From Clostridiales bacterium (GTDB taxonomy: Bacteria > Bacillota > Clostridia > Christensenellales > Borkfalkiaceae), in NCBI GenBank assembly GCA_022508265.1, contig JAFLVP010000005.1, positions 1 through 64,000 on the forward strand: a stretch of 64,000 nt of DNA, written 5' to 3'. A model generated the notes under the pieces. That model was not told where the DNA came from. It made no database searches and was given only the letters and a program-made list of their open reading frames with translations. The position numbers were made by a program, and so were the translations under genes. Positions 27,219 to 36,980 of the stretch are shown here, piece by piece (within the stretch, counting starts at the first letter, position 1; every line of letters begins with the position of its first letter).

Positions 27219-29837
27219 ATGGAAAAAACTTACAACCCCAAGGATTTTGAAGACAGACTGTATAAAGAGTGGGAAGAGAGCGGTTGCTTTAAAGCCGAGC
27301 GCGACGACAACAAGGTGCCCTTTACCGTAATGATGCCCCCTCCCAACATCACGGGACAGCTGCATATGGGTCACGCAATGGACGAAACCCTGCAGGACAC
27401 AGTGATACGCTTCAAACGCATGCAGGGATATTGCGCCCTTTGGCTTCCCGGCACCGACCACGCTTCGATTGCAACCGAAGTCAAGGTAGTGGAACAGGTC
27501 AAAGCCGAAGGACTTTCAAAGGAGAGCCTCGGCAGAGAGGGCTTTTTAAACCGCGTTTGGGCTTGGACGGACAAGTATAACAACAGGATAGTCAATCAGC
27601 TCAAAAAGCTCGGCTCCTCGTGCGACTGGTCGCGCCTCACCTTCACAATGGACGAAAAATGCTCCAAGGCGGTGCGCGAGGTGTTCGTAAACCTCTACAA
27701 CAAAAACCTCATTTACAGGGGAAGCAGAATAATCAACTGGTGCCCCTGCTGTAAAACCGCGCTCTCGGACGCGGAAGTCGAGTATTCGGAAGAAAACGGT
27801 TTTTTCTGGCACATCAACTATCCCGTAGAGGGCGAAAACGCGGCTTTGGAGGTTGCAACCACCCGTCCCGAAACAATGTTCGGCGATACGGCGGTTGCCG
27901 TCAACCCCAAGGACAAGAGATATAAACACCTTATCGGCAAGAACGTAGTTCTGCCCGCAGTCAATAAGGCTATTCCCATAGTAGGCGACAGTCACGCGGA
28001 TATGGAATTCGGCACGGGCTGCGTAAAAATTACTCCCGCGCACGACCCCAACGACTTCGAAGTCGGGCTTCGTCACAATCTTCCCGTCGTAAAGGTTATG
28101 AACGACGACGGCACTATGAACGAGCTTGCGGGCAAGTACGCAGGGCTTGACAGATACGAGTGCAGAAAACAGCTCGTTAACGATTTAAAGGAGAGCGGTG
28201 CGCTTGCAAGCATAGAGCCTCACACCCACAACGTGGGTCACTGTTACCGTTGCGGTTCAACGGTGGAGCCCATCGTTTCAAAACAGTGGTTTGTCAAAAT
28301 GGAGGGACTTGCCCGTCCGGCAATAGACGCAGTTACCGACAAAAAGATTTCATTCATTCCCGAAAGGTTTGCAAAAACCTACTACAACTGGATGGAGAAC
28401 GTAAAGGACTGGTGCATTTCCCGTCAGCTCTGGTGGGGACACCGCATACCCGTCTGGTACTGCGGGGACTGCGGAAAGGAAATCTGCGCCAAAGAGGACC
28501 CCGTGTCCTGCCCCGAGTGCGGAAGTAAAAATCTTACGCAGGACGAGGACGTATTGGACACCTGGTTCTCATCTGCGCTCTGGCCCTTCTCGACGCTCGG
28601 CTTCCCCGACGACACCTCCGACCTCGAATATTTCTATCCCACAGACGTGCTCGTCACGGGCTACGACATAATTTTCTTCTGGGTTGCAAGGATGATTTTC
28701 TCGGGACTCGAGCATATGCGCAAGGTGCCTTTCCGCGACGTACTCATTCACGGACTCGTGCGCGACGAAAAGGGCAGGAAGATGTCAAAGAGCCTCGGCA
28801 ACGGCGTAGACCCCCTCGAGGTTATCGAAAAATACGGCGCGGACTCGTTAAGGTTTTCGCTTTTACAGGGCGTTGCGCCCGGCAACGACACCCGTTATTC
28901 GGACGCGAAGGTAGAGGCGTGCCGCAACTTTATGAACAAAATCTGGAACGCAAGCCGTTTCGTAATTTCCAACTGCGAGGGCAAGAATGTAAAAGCCGTA
29001 ACTGAAGTAAAGCTCTCCCCTGCGGACAAGTGGATAATTTCAAGATTGCAGGCAACAATCCGCGACGTAACGCTTACACTCAACAAATTCGAATTCGGAA
29101 TTGCCTGTCAGATACTTTACGATTTTATGTGGTCGGACTTCTGCGACTGGTATATCGAGCTCGTCAAGCCCGCCCTCAAATCTGCCGATACGGCAAAGAG
29201 CGACGGAGCGCTTGCGGTGCTCGTGTTCGTACTTGAAAACGTGTTAAAGCTTTTACATCCCTTCATACCCTTCATAACCGACGAAATTTACAGGAACCTG
29301 CCCAACACCGAGGGCACTATAATGTTAAAGGAATTCCCGCACTATAATTCCCGCCTCGCATACAAAAAGGACGCGGTGGCGTTTGCGGGAGTTATGGATA
29401 TAATAAAGGCGGTTCGCGCGGCAAAGACCGAGCTCGACTGTCCGCCTTCGAGAAAGGTCAGTCTGTATATTATAACGGACAGCAAGCGGCTTATAACCGC
29501 AAACTCGGACAGCATATTAAAGCTTGCGGGCGCAAAGGAATTGCACTTTATACAAAGTCCCGAAGAGGCGGGCGAGAACGCCGTAGCCAAGGTACTTGCG
29601 GGCGGAACGGTGTTTATTCCAATGGGCGACCTCGTCGATTTGGACAAGGAAAGAGCCCGTCTTGAGGGCGAGCTTGAAAGAGTCGAGGGTGAAATCCGCC
29701 GTGCCGACGGCAAGCTTCAGAATACCGGATTCCTCTCCAAGGCGCCCAAAAAGCTTGTGGAAGAGGAGAGGGCAAAGCTCAACAAATTTATCGAAATGCG
29801 CGAAAAGATTTTAAATCAACTCAAAAACTTGAAATAA
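27219..29837 (+). CDS. valS: valine--tRNA ligase
   Basis: PPPNITGQLHMGHAMD, KMSKSLGNGVDP. Confidence 0.97.
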   Translation: MEKTYNPKDFEDRLYKEWEESGCFKAERDDNKVPFTVMMPPPNITGQLHMGHAMDETLQDTVIRFKRMQGYCALWLPGTDHASIATEVKVVEQVKAEGLSKESLGREGFLNRVWAWTDKYNNRIVNQLKKLGSSCDWSRLTFTMDEKCSKAVREVFVNLYNKNLIYRGSRIINWCPCCKTALSDAEVEYSEENGFFWHINYPVEGENAALEVATTRPETMFGDTAVAVNPKDKRYKHLIGKNVVLPAVNKAIPIVGDSHADMEFGTGCVKITPAHDPNDFEVGLRHNLPVVKVMNDDGTMNELAGKYAGLDRYECRKQLVNDLKESGALASIEPHTHNVGHCYRCGSTVEPIVSKQWFVKMEGLARPAIDAVTDKKISFIPERFAKTYYNWMENVKDWCISRQLWWGHRIPVWYCGDCGKEICAKEDPVSCPECGSKNLTQDEDVLDTWFSSALWPFSTLGFPDDTSDLEYFYPTDVLVTGYDIIFFWVARMIFSGLEHMRKVPFRDVLIHGLVRDEKGRKMSKSLGNGVDPLEVIEKYGADSLRFSLLQGVAPGNDTRYSDAKVEACRNFMNKIWNASRFVISNCEGKNVKAVTEVKLSPADKWIISRLQATIRDVTLTLNKFEFGIACQILYDFMWSDFCDWYIELVKPALKSADTAKSDGALAVLVFVLENVLKLLHPFIPFITDEIYRNLPNTEGTIMLKEFPHYNSRLAYKKDAVAFAGVMDIIKAVRAAKTELDCPPSRKVSLYIITDSKRLITANSDSILKLAGAKELHFIQSPEEAGENAVAKVLAGGTVFIPMGDLVDLDKERARLEGELERVEGEIRRADGKLQNTGFLSKAPKKLVEEERAKLNKFIEMREKILNQLKNLK

Positions 29838-29851
29838 TTCGGGGGAAACCT

Positions 29852-31651
29852 ATGACTAAGAAATTTAAAAATTTCGTCAAAGCAACAGCGGCTTTTGTGT
29901 TAAGCTTTGTGCTTTTATTACCCATTGCGGGGTGCCACCTCCTTCTCGACATTTTTCACACGCACTATTTTACCGAGTGGGAAACTGTTCGTGACAGCAA
30001 CTGCGTTGAAAAGGGTCTGAAAGAACGCACGTGTCTGGATTGCGGTTACGTCGAAACGGAAGTTATCCCCGAAAAGAGCGTAAACGGCTCGCATGACTAC
30101 GGCGAGTGGGACATAACGGAAAGCGACTGTGTACATACCGGAGAGAAAACTCGCACCTGCTCTGTCTGCGGAGACGTCGATACCCAAGAAATTCCAGCAT
30201 TGAGCACGAACGGCGAGCACTCCTACGGCGAGTGGAAAACCACGGAACAAAACGACTGCGGACACGACGGCGGGAAAGAGCGCACCTGTTCGGTCTGCGG
30301 AGATACCCAAACGGAAGTTATTCCTGCCACGAACGAACATGAATACAGCGAGTGGAATACTACCAAAGAAAACTACTGTGGCAACGACGGCGAGAAAGAG
30401 CGCACCTGCTCGGTTTGCGGCGATAAACAAATCGAAGTTATCCCCGCCGTGGGCGAACATGTCTACGGCGAGTGGCAGGATACCAGGCAAAACGACTGCG
30501 GTCACGACGGCGAAAAACAACGTATTTGCTCAAACTGCAACCACGTTGAAACGGAAGTTATTCCCGCGACGGGCGAACATCAGTTCGGTAAAGACGGAAT
30601 TTGCTCGGTCTGCGGTCAAACGGACGGGTCAGGCAACGATGTGATTGCGGGCGACGAAGAGGGCGCAAAGAGCTCCGACCTTTCAATTCACTTTTTAGAG
30701 CTCGGAAATAAATACACGGGCGATTGCACGCTCATAAAATGCGGCGACACCGAAATTTTGATTGACGCAGGCTCGCGCAAAGACAGTGCGGCAACAATTA
30801 AAAAATATGTAGACCAATACTGTACCGACGGAATACTCGAATACGTAATCGCAACCCACGCCCATCAGGACCATATTGCGGGTTTTGTAGGCAATTCAAG
30901 CGGAAACAGTAAGACGGGCATTTTGTATCAGTACAAGATAGGTACGATTATACAGTTTGCGGGCACGGGTTCAAACACGCAGATCTATAAGGACTACTGC
31001 ACTGCGGTGGAATATGCAAAAAATAAGGGTACGGCGGTATATACGGCAAAACAGTGCTGGTACGAAACGGACGGAGCAAAAAAGCAGTATTATCTGGACG
31101 AAAATCAAAAAATTTCGATGAATATACTGTACAATTATTATTACGATAACAAGACTTCCGAAGAAAACGATTATTCGGTATGTATGCTTTTAACGCAGCA
31201 GACGCCGAAAAAGACTTATAACTATCTTTTCACTGGCGACTTGGAGGAAAAAGGCGAAAGTTACCTTGTGGAATACAATACTCTTCCGGAAGTCGAGCTG
31301 TTCAAAGGCGGTCACCACGGCAGTTATACGGCGTCGACCGAAAAGCTCTTGAGTGTAATAAAACCCAAAAACGTAGCCGTTTGCTGTTGCTGCGGCACTA
31401 CGGAATACACACCCAACATTCAGAATACTTTCCCTGCGCAGGCGTTTATAAACAGAGTTGCAAAATATACGCAAAATATTTACTGCACGACACTTATCGA
31501 GGATTATTCGGCAGGTAAATTCACTTCGATGAACGGAAATATCGTGTTCTATTCTAAGTACGACAGACTTTATCTTTGGTGCTCCAACAACAACACGATT
31601 TTAAAGGACACCGAGTGGTTCAAAGCCAATCGCGTCTGGAACGGGATATAA
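29852..31651 (+). CDS. lipoprotein with Cys-rich tandem repeats and C-terminal ComEC/Rec2-like metallo-beta-lactamase-fold domain
   Basis: Lipobox LPIAGC; repeats EW..T..N.CG.DGEKERTCSVCG...EVIPA; ATHAHQDHIAG. Confidence 0.88.
   Translation: MTKKFKNFVKATAAFVLSFVLLLPIAGCHLLLDIFHTHYFTEWETVRDSNCVEKGLKERTCLDCGYVETEVIPEKSVNGSHDYGEWDITESDCVHTGEKTRTCSVCGDVDTQEIPALSTNGEHSYGEWKTTEQNDCGHDGGKERTCSVCGDTQTEVIPATNEHEYSEWNTTKENYCGNDGEKERTCSVCGDKQIEVIPAVGEHVYGEWQDTRQNDCGHDGEKQRICSNCNHVETEVIPATGEHQFGKDGICSVCGQTDGSGNDVIAGDEEGAKSSDLSIHFLELGNKYTGDCTLIKCGDTEILIDAGSRKDSAATIKKYVDQYCTDGILEYVIATHAHQDHIAGFVGNSSGNSKTGILYQYKIGTIIQFAGTGSNTQIYKDYCTAVEYAKNKGTAVYTAKQCWYETDGAKKQYYLDENQKISMNILYNYYYDNKTSEENDYSVCMLLTQQTPKKTYNYLFTGDLEEKGESYLVEYNTLPEVELFKGGHHGSYTASTEKLLSVIKPKNVAVCCCCGTTEYTPNIQNTFPAQAFINRVAKYTQNIYCTTLIEDYSAGKFTSMNGNIVFYSKYDRLYLWCSNNNTILKDTEWFKANRVWNGI
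29957..30630 (+). repeat. about 5.5 tandem ~40-aa coding repeats (C...CxxC)
   Basis: Recurring YGEW...ERTCSVCG...TEVIPA units. Confidence 0.85.
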
Positions 31652-31691
31652 AAACAAAATTATACTAATGAACAGTTGAAAACGAGGACAT

Positions 31692-32165
31692 ATGGATACG
31701 GAAAATAAAAAGAAAATTAAAGTCTGCCTTGTCGGTTCAAGCGGCGGACATCTGGCACATTTATATGCATTAAAGCCTTTTTGGGAGAACGAGGAAAGAT
31801 TTTGGGTCACTTTCGATAAAGAAGATGCCCGTAGCCTTTTGGAGGGCGAAAAGGTATATAACTGCCATTATCCCACAAACCGCAATATAAAAAATCTTAT
31901 AAAAAACTGGAAGCTTGCAAAGAAAATTTTAAAGGAAGAAAAGCCCGACCTCATAATTTCTTCGGGCGCCGCGGTTGCCGTCCCGTTTTTCTACGTCGGG
32001 AAAAAATACAAGGCAAAGACAATTTATATCGAAGTTTTCGATAGAATCGATAAGGGAACGCTGACGGGAAAACTCGTCTATCGCAAGACGGACAAGTTTA
32101 TAGTTCAGTGGGAAGAGCAGAAAAAAGTTTATAAAAAGGCTATAAATCTCGGCTCGATTTTTTAA
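31692..32165 (+). CDS. Alg14/PssD-like glycosyltransferase subunit
   Basis: KVCLVGSSGGHLAHLYALKPFW, DLIISSGAAVAVPFFYVGK. Confidence 0.9.
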   Translation: MDTENKKKIKVCLVGSSGGHLAHLYALKPFWENEERFWVTFDKEDARSLLEGEKVYNCHYPTNRNIKNLIKNWKLAKKILKEEKPDLIISSGAAVAVPFFYVGKKYKAKTIYIEVFDRIDKGTLTGKLVYRKTDKFIVQWEEQKKVYKKAINLGSIF

Positions 32166-32174
32166 GGAGAGAAT

Positions 32175-32669
32175 ATGATTTTCGTTACTGTCGGCACGCA
32201 CGAACAGCCGTTTAACAGATTAGTAGAATATATCGATAAGTTGGTTGAAAAAGGCGCAATAAAAGAAGAAGTTATAATGCAGATAGGTTACAGCACCTAC
32301 GAACCCAAGCATTGTAAATCCGATAAACTTATACCCTATCAACAGATGGTTAAAAACGTACAGGACGCCCGTATCGTAATTACGCACGGCGGACCTGCAA
32401 GTTTTATAATGCCTCTGCAGTTCGGCAAAATTCCCGTCGTCGTTCCTCGGCAGAAAAAATTCAACGAGCACGTCAACGACCATCAGCTCGAATTTTCCGA
32501 AGAGGTTGCAAAGAGGCAGAAAAACATCATCGTCGTTGAAGATATCGAAAGCCTTGAAAAGGTAATTTGCGATTATGAAAAGCTCTGCGCCAACCTCAAC
32601 GACGGAGTTTTGAGCAACAATGCGAAATTCAACGAAGAATTCAAAAAAATCGTTGACAGTCTGTTTTAA
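32175..32669 (+). CDS. Alg13/PssE-like glycosyltransferase subunit
   Basis: MIFVTVGTHEQPFNRLVEYID, ITHGGPASFIMPLQFGKIPVVVPR. Confidence 0.92.
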   Translation: MIFVTVGTHEQPFNRLVEYIDKLVEKGAIKEEVIMQIGYSTYEPKHCKSDKLIPYQQMVKNVQDARIVITHGGPASFIMPLQFGKIPVVVPRQKKFNEHVNDHQLEFSEEVAKRQKNIIVVEDIESLEKVICDYEKLCANLNDGVLSNNAKFNEEFKKIVDSLF

Positions 32670-32715
32670 CGGTATAGGCAAATAGTATTAAATTAATTCA
32701 CAGGGGTAAAACAAT

Positions 32716-33633
32716 ATGAAAATGTCTGACGTCATGGGGCTGCTCGATTCATCTAAACACGGGTTTTGCGAGGTCGGCGATGAGGAATTGAAAAAAATTC
32801 ACGCACTGCTTGCCGATATGCTTCAAGACCTGTACGTTGTGTGCAAAAAGCACGATATAAAATGGCTTTTGACGGGCGGGAGCGCCTTGGGTGCAGTAAG
32901 GCATCAGGGCTTTATACCTTGGGACGATGACGTCGATATAAATATGACGAGGGACAACTTCAATAAGTTTGCCGCGATTTTTCAAGAGGAATTGGGCGAA
33001 AAATACGTATTGGGAATACCGGGCGACGACCAATTTCCCCATCCCTACCCCAAAATTTTTAAAAAGGGAACAAAGTTTAAGGGCATACACTCGTCTGACT
33101 ATGGCGAAACGGGCTTTTTTATAGATATCTTCATATTGGAAAACACGCACGATAACCGTTTTGCCCGTTTTATTCACGGTTTAAAATGCACTTTCTATGC
33201 GGGCGTTGTCTCGGCGGTCCGCACAAGAAGATTCAAAGACGACTATTTAAGAGTTACCGAAGATAATCGCAGGGCACGCAGAACGGTTAAATTCCGCGCA
33301 TTTATAGGAAAATTCTTTTGGTACAAGTCGCTCGAAGGTTGGGTAAAATCGGCAGACAAATGTTTTTCAAAGGTCAAAAAACCCGATTCAAAGTACGTCG
33401 TCATGCCAAGCGGCATAAAGCACTTCTTCGGCGAGCTGTACCTGCGCGATAAAATGTGCAATACAAAGGAGGCGGCATTTGAAAATTACTCTTTCCCCAT
33501 CCCGGAAGATTGCGATTATTACCTTACGGTTCGGTACGGCGATTATATGACGATTCCTCCCGTTGAGCAGCGCAGGCATCACGCCGTCATGGAGTTGGAT
33601 TTCGGCGAAGAAAAAGAAGAATACGAATGTTAA
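32716..33633 (+). CDS. LicD family phosphotransferase
   Basis: LLTGGSALGAVRHQGFIPWDDDVDINM. Confidence 0.93.
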   Translation: MKMSDVMGLLDSSKHGFCEVGDEELKKIHALLADMLQDLYVVCKKHDIKWLLTGGSALGAVRHQGFIPWDDDVDINMTRDNFNKFAAIFQEELGEKYVLGIPGDDQFPHPYPKIFKKGTKFKGIHSSDYGETGFFIDIFILENTHDNRFARFIHGLKCTFYAGVVSAVRTRRFKDDYLRVTEDNRRARRTVKFRAFIGKFFWYKSLEGWVKSADKCFSKVKKPDSKYVVMPSGIKHFFGELYLRDKMCNTKEAAFENYSFPIPEDCDYYLTVRYGDYMTIPPVEQRRHHAVMELDFGEEKEEYEC

Positions 33634-33645
33634 TCGGAGGGTAAA

Positions 33646-34362
33646 ATGAATTTAGCATTGATAATAGCGGGCGGCTCGGGACACAGGATGGGGCAGGATA
33701 TCCCCAAACAATTTCTAACCGTCAATGAAAAACCCATTATAATATACACGTTGGAAAACTTTCAAAATAACGATAATATAGATGAAATTTTAGTGGTCTG
33801 CATCGAGGGTTGGCACGACGTGCTTAAAGCGTATGCAAGACAATTCAATATCACTAAATTGAAATACGTAATAGACGGAGGCGCTACGGCACAGGAGTCT
33901 ATAAGAAACGGCGTAAACAAATTATATTCCGAATACAAGGGCGACCACTGTGTGATAATCCACGACGGAATACGCCCTTTGGTGGACGAAACCGTTCTGA
34001 ACGACGTCATTGATAAATGTCAAGCTTTCGGCAACGGGGTCACCGCATTGCCCTACAACGAGCAGATTTTTATTAAAAAAGACGAAAAATCCACGAATAA
34101 ATATATCCCTCGCGAAACGCTTATGCGCGTATCCACACCACAGGCATATAAGCTTGAAAAATTATATTCTTGCTATAAAAAGGCATTCGAAAACAATATC
34201 GGTATCACGGGTTCGTCTTACGTCAACACTATGATGGCAGAGCTCGGCGAAACGCTGTATTTTGCCAAGGGCTCCGATAAAAATATAAAGCTTACCACAA
34301 AGGATGATTTATATATTTTCAAAGCCTACATTGCCGCAAAAAATTATGATTGGATAAAGTGA
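33646..34362 (+). CDS. IspD/TarI-like cytidylyltransferase
   Basis: LIIAGGSGHRMGQDIPKQFL, HDGIRPLVDE; LicD/epimerase context favours TarI-like role. Confidence 0.88.
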   Translation: MNLALIIAGGSGHRMGQDIPKQFLTVNEKPIIIYTLENFQNNDNIDEILVVCIEGWHDVLKAYARQFNITKLKYVIDGGATAQESIRNGVNKLYSEYKGDHCVIIHDGIRPLVDETVLNDVIDKCQAFGNGVTALPYNEQIFIKKDEKSTNKYIPRETLMRVSTPQAYKLEKLYSCYKKAFENNIGITGSSYVNTMMAELGETLYFAKGSDKNIKLTTKDDLYIFKAYIAAKNYDWIK

Positions 34363-34364
34363 GT

Positions 34365-35354
34365 ATGAATCTTTTTGAAGAAGATATAAAATGCGTAGCG
34401 ACCTTGAATTATGCGTGGAACAAACTCAAAAACAGGACTGTTTTAATAAGCGGCGGTACGGGCTTTATCGGGCAGTTTATTATAGAAGTTATAAAATACC
34501 GCAATCTGAATTTCGGCGACAATATTAAAATTATAAGTCTTTCAAGACACCCGCTCAACAATACACAAGACGTAATATATCTCAAACAGGACGTAACCGA
34601 GTCCGTAAATTTAGAACAAGAAATTGATTTTATATTGCATTTGGCTTCCAATACCCACCCAAAGCAATATGCCGCATACCCCGTTGACACGATAATTACA
34701 AACGTTTCGGGTTGCTATAATCTTTTGGATTTGGCAGTCAAAAAGAAGGCAAGGTTCTTACTTGCCTCAAGTGTGGAAATTTACGGCTCGAGGCTAAAGA
34801 ATGCCGTTAAAGAGGAAGATTGCGGCTATATAGATTGCAACACGGCGCGGGCGGGTTATAACGAAGGCAAACGCGTCTCCGAAAGTCTTTGTCAATCCTT
34901 TAAAGAGCAACACGGTGCAGACTGTGTAATTGCCCGTCTTGCACGCATATTCGGACCCGATAAAAAACAGGATTCAAAGGCAATCGCTCAATTTTTCGAA
35001 AGAGCGATAAACAGCGAGGATATTATTTTAAAGAGTAGGGGCTTGCAGCGGTTTTCTTATTGCTACGTAGCCGACGCGGTCAGCGGAATTTTGAAGGTAT
35101 TGCTCGACGGGCAAAACGGACATGCATATAATATTTCCGAAGACGACGAGGGCAAAAGCTTAAAGGATTACGCGTCGCTTATTGCCGGGTTTGCAGGCAG
35201 AAAGGTCGTATTCGATTTGAATGCCGACAACGCGGGTGTCTCCGTCGCAGACTTTGCAATATTAAACTGCGATAAATTAAAATCGCTCGGTTGGCAGCCT
35301 TTATATTCGCCGAGCGAGGCAATGCAAAGAACTTTTCGCATTTTAAAAAGCTGA
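34365..35354 (+). CDS. NAD-dependent epimerase/dehydratase
   Basis: VLISGGTGFIGQFI, ASSVEIYG, YNEGKRVSE. Confidence 0.9.
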   Translation: MNLFEEDIKCVATLNYAWNKLKNRTVLISGGTGFIGQFIIEVIKYRNLNFGDNIKIISLSRHPLNNTQDVIYLKQDVTESVNLEQEIDFILHLASNTHPKQYAAYPVDTIITNVSGCYNLLDLAVKKKARFLLASSVEIYGSRLKNAVKEEDCGYIDCNTARAGYNEGKRVSESLCQSFKEQHGADCVIARLARIFGPDKKQDSKAIAQFFERAINSEDIILKSRGLQRFSYCYVADAVSGILKVLLDGQNGHAYNISEDDEGKSLKDYASLIAGFAGRKVVFDLNADNAGVSVADFAILNCDKLKSLGWQPLYSPSEAMQRTFRILKS

Positions 35355-35399
35355 AATATAAATTCTCAAAAAAGCGTTTTCGCAGGAAATAATATATAA

Positions 35400-36980
35400 A
35401 TGGATAAAAAACGCGGGCTGTTGAACGTTATCGTTTCAATAGCATTTAAAATAGTTATTCTTGTGGTTACACTTCTCGCAAGAAGATATTTAATAAGATT
35501 TGCCGGTAACGAGGTCAACGGACTCAATTCGTTGTACTTAAGTATTATCGGCTTTCTTGCTGTTGCCGAGTTGGGTGTGGGAAGCGCAATAACCTTCTGT
35601 ATGTACAAGCCCATCGTCAACGGCGAAAACGACAAGGTTTCCGCGCTCTATCATTTATTCACTAAATTATACCTCATAATCGGCGGGATTATTTTAGTCG
35701 CGGGGTGTGCGGTAATCCCTCTCTTGCCCTATTTGGCTTCCGACTATCAGGGCATCGATCAAAACCTGTATTTAACCTTTTTTCTGATGCTTATATCGGT
35801 AGTTTTGAGCTATTTATTCAGCTCGAAAACTTCCTTAATAAACGCCTACAAAAACAACTATGTAACCACGACAATCACATCCTCGGGAACCATTTTGCAA
35901 TGTGTTTTGCAGATTGTCGTGCTCATATTGACCAAGTCCTTCATCTGGTATTTGAGTTGCCGTATAATAGCCGTCGCCGTGCAGTGGGGAATTACCGAGC
36001 TCGTTGTCCATCTCAAACACGGAGACATCATTAAAAATAAGCAGAAGGTGGACGCCGAAACCAAAAAGCAGGTTACGCAGAACGTAAAGGCAATGTTTAT
36101 GCACAAGATAGGCAACGTGCTTGTCAACACTGCCGACAGCATAATAATCTCGGCATTCCTCGGCGTTGTAATATTGGGTAAATATAACAACTATACCGTA
36201 ATAATGACGGCAATGACCAACGTTTTGGCACTGTTTTTTACGCCGCTGACCTCGGTAATCGGGCATCTGTGCGTAGAAGAAGACTCAAACACGGTTAAAA
36301 AATATTTCAACTTTTTCCACACCTTTAACTTTGTAATCGGCATAATTTTCTTCCTCGGCTATTACGCAATAATAGATAATTTAGTCAATATCTTTTTCGA
36401 CTCCTCTGCGGGCAAGCAATTGGAGTTAATGAAATCTATTTCGTTCATCATAACTTTAAATTATTTCATTCAGTTTATGCGCAAGGCGGTTGTGCTTTTC
36501 AGGGACGCCTCGGGAACCTTCTATAACGACAGGTGGAAGCCTATTTTCGAAGGCTTACTCAACATCGGACTGTCCATAGGCTTTGTGTATCTGTTCGGAT
36601 ACTTCTTCGATGAGAACCGTGCGGTAGTGGGGGTAATCGTCGCCACGATAATAACCAATCTTACAATAAGTCATGTAGTCGAACCGCACGTTTTGTATAA
36701 ATACGCTTTCAAAGACAAATCGGCTAAAAAATATTATTTAAAAAACTATTTGTATATTGCCATATTCACCGCAGCGCTCTTTGCCTTGAATTTCAGTTTG
36801 CAGTCATATTCAAACGAGTGGCTCGAATTACTCGTAAACGGCTGTATAGCGGTTGCAATTGCAATAGTGCCGAGCGCAATAATTGCCTTCACGGATAAGG
36901 ATTTCCGTCACCATATAGTTATCGTCTTAAGAAAAATCAGAAATAAATTAAAGCGTGGCAAAAAGGAAGATTTGCTATGA
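35400..36980 (+). CDS. polysaccharide flippase/transporter (Wzx-like)
   Basis: Multi-TM MVF-like protein in glycan cluster. Confidence 0.82.
   Translation: MDKKRGLLNVIVSIAFKIVILVVTLLARRYLIRFAGNEVNGLNSLYLSIIGFLAVAELGVGSAITFCMYKPIVNGENDKVSALYHLFTKLYLIIGGIILVAGCAVIPLLPYLASDYQGIDQNLYLTFFLMLISVVLSYLFSSKTSLINAYKNNYVTTTITSSGTILQCVLQIVVLILTKSFIWYLSCRIIAVAVQWGITELVVHLKHGDIIKNKQKVDAETKKQVTQNVKAMFMHKIGNVLVNTADSIIISAFLGVVILGKYNNYTVIMTAMTNVLALFFTPLTSVIGHLCVEEDSNTVKKYFNFFHTFNFVIGIIFFLGYYAIIDNLVNIFFDSSAGKQLELMKSISFIITLNYFIQFMRKAVVLFRDASGTFYNDRWKPIFEGLLNIGLSIGFVYLFGYFFDENRAVVGVIVATIITNLTISHVVEPHVLYKYAFKDKSAKKYYLKNYLYIAIFTAALFALNFSLQSYSNEWLELLVNGCIAVAIAIVPSAIIAFTDKDFRHHIVIVLRKIRNKLKRGKKEDLL

Noticed and set aside
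29834-29850. ATAATTCGGGGGAAACC resembling the motif
   Set aside because: Core diverges after GGGGG, T at -17 absent; the G-run serves as SD of the next gene.
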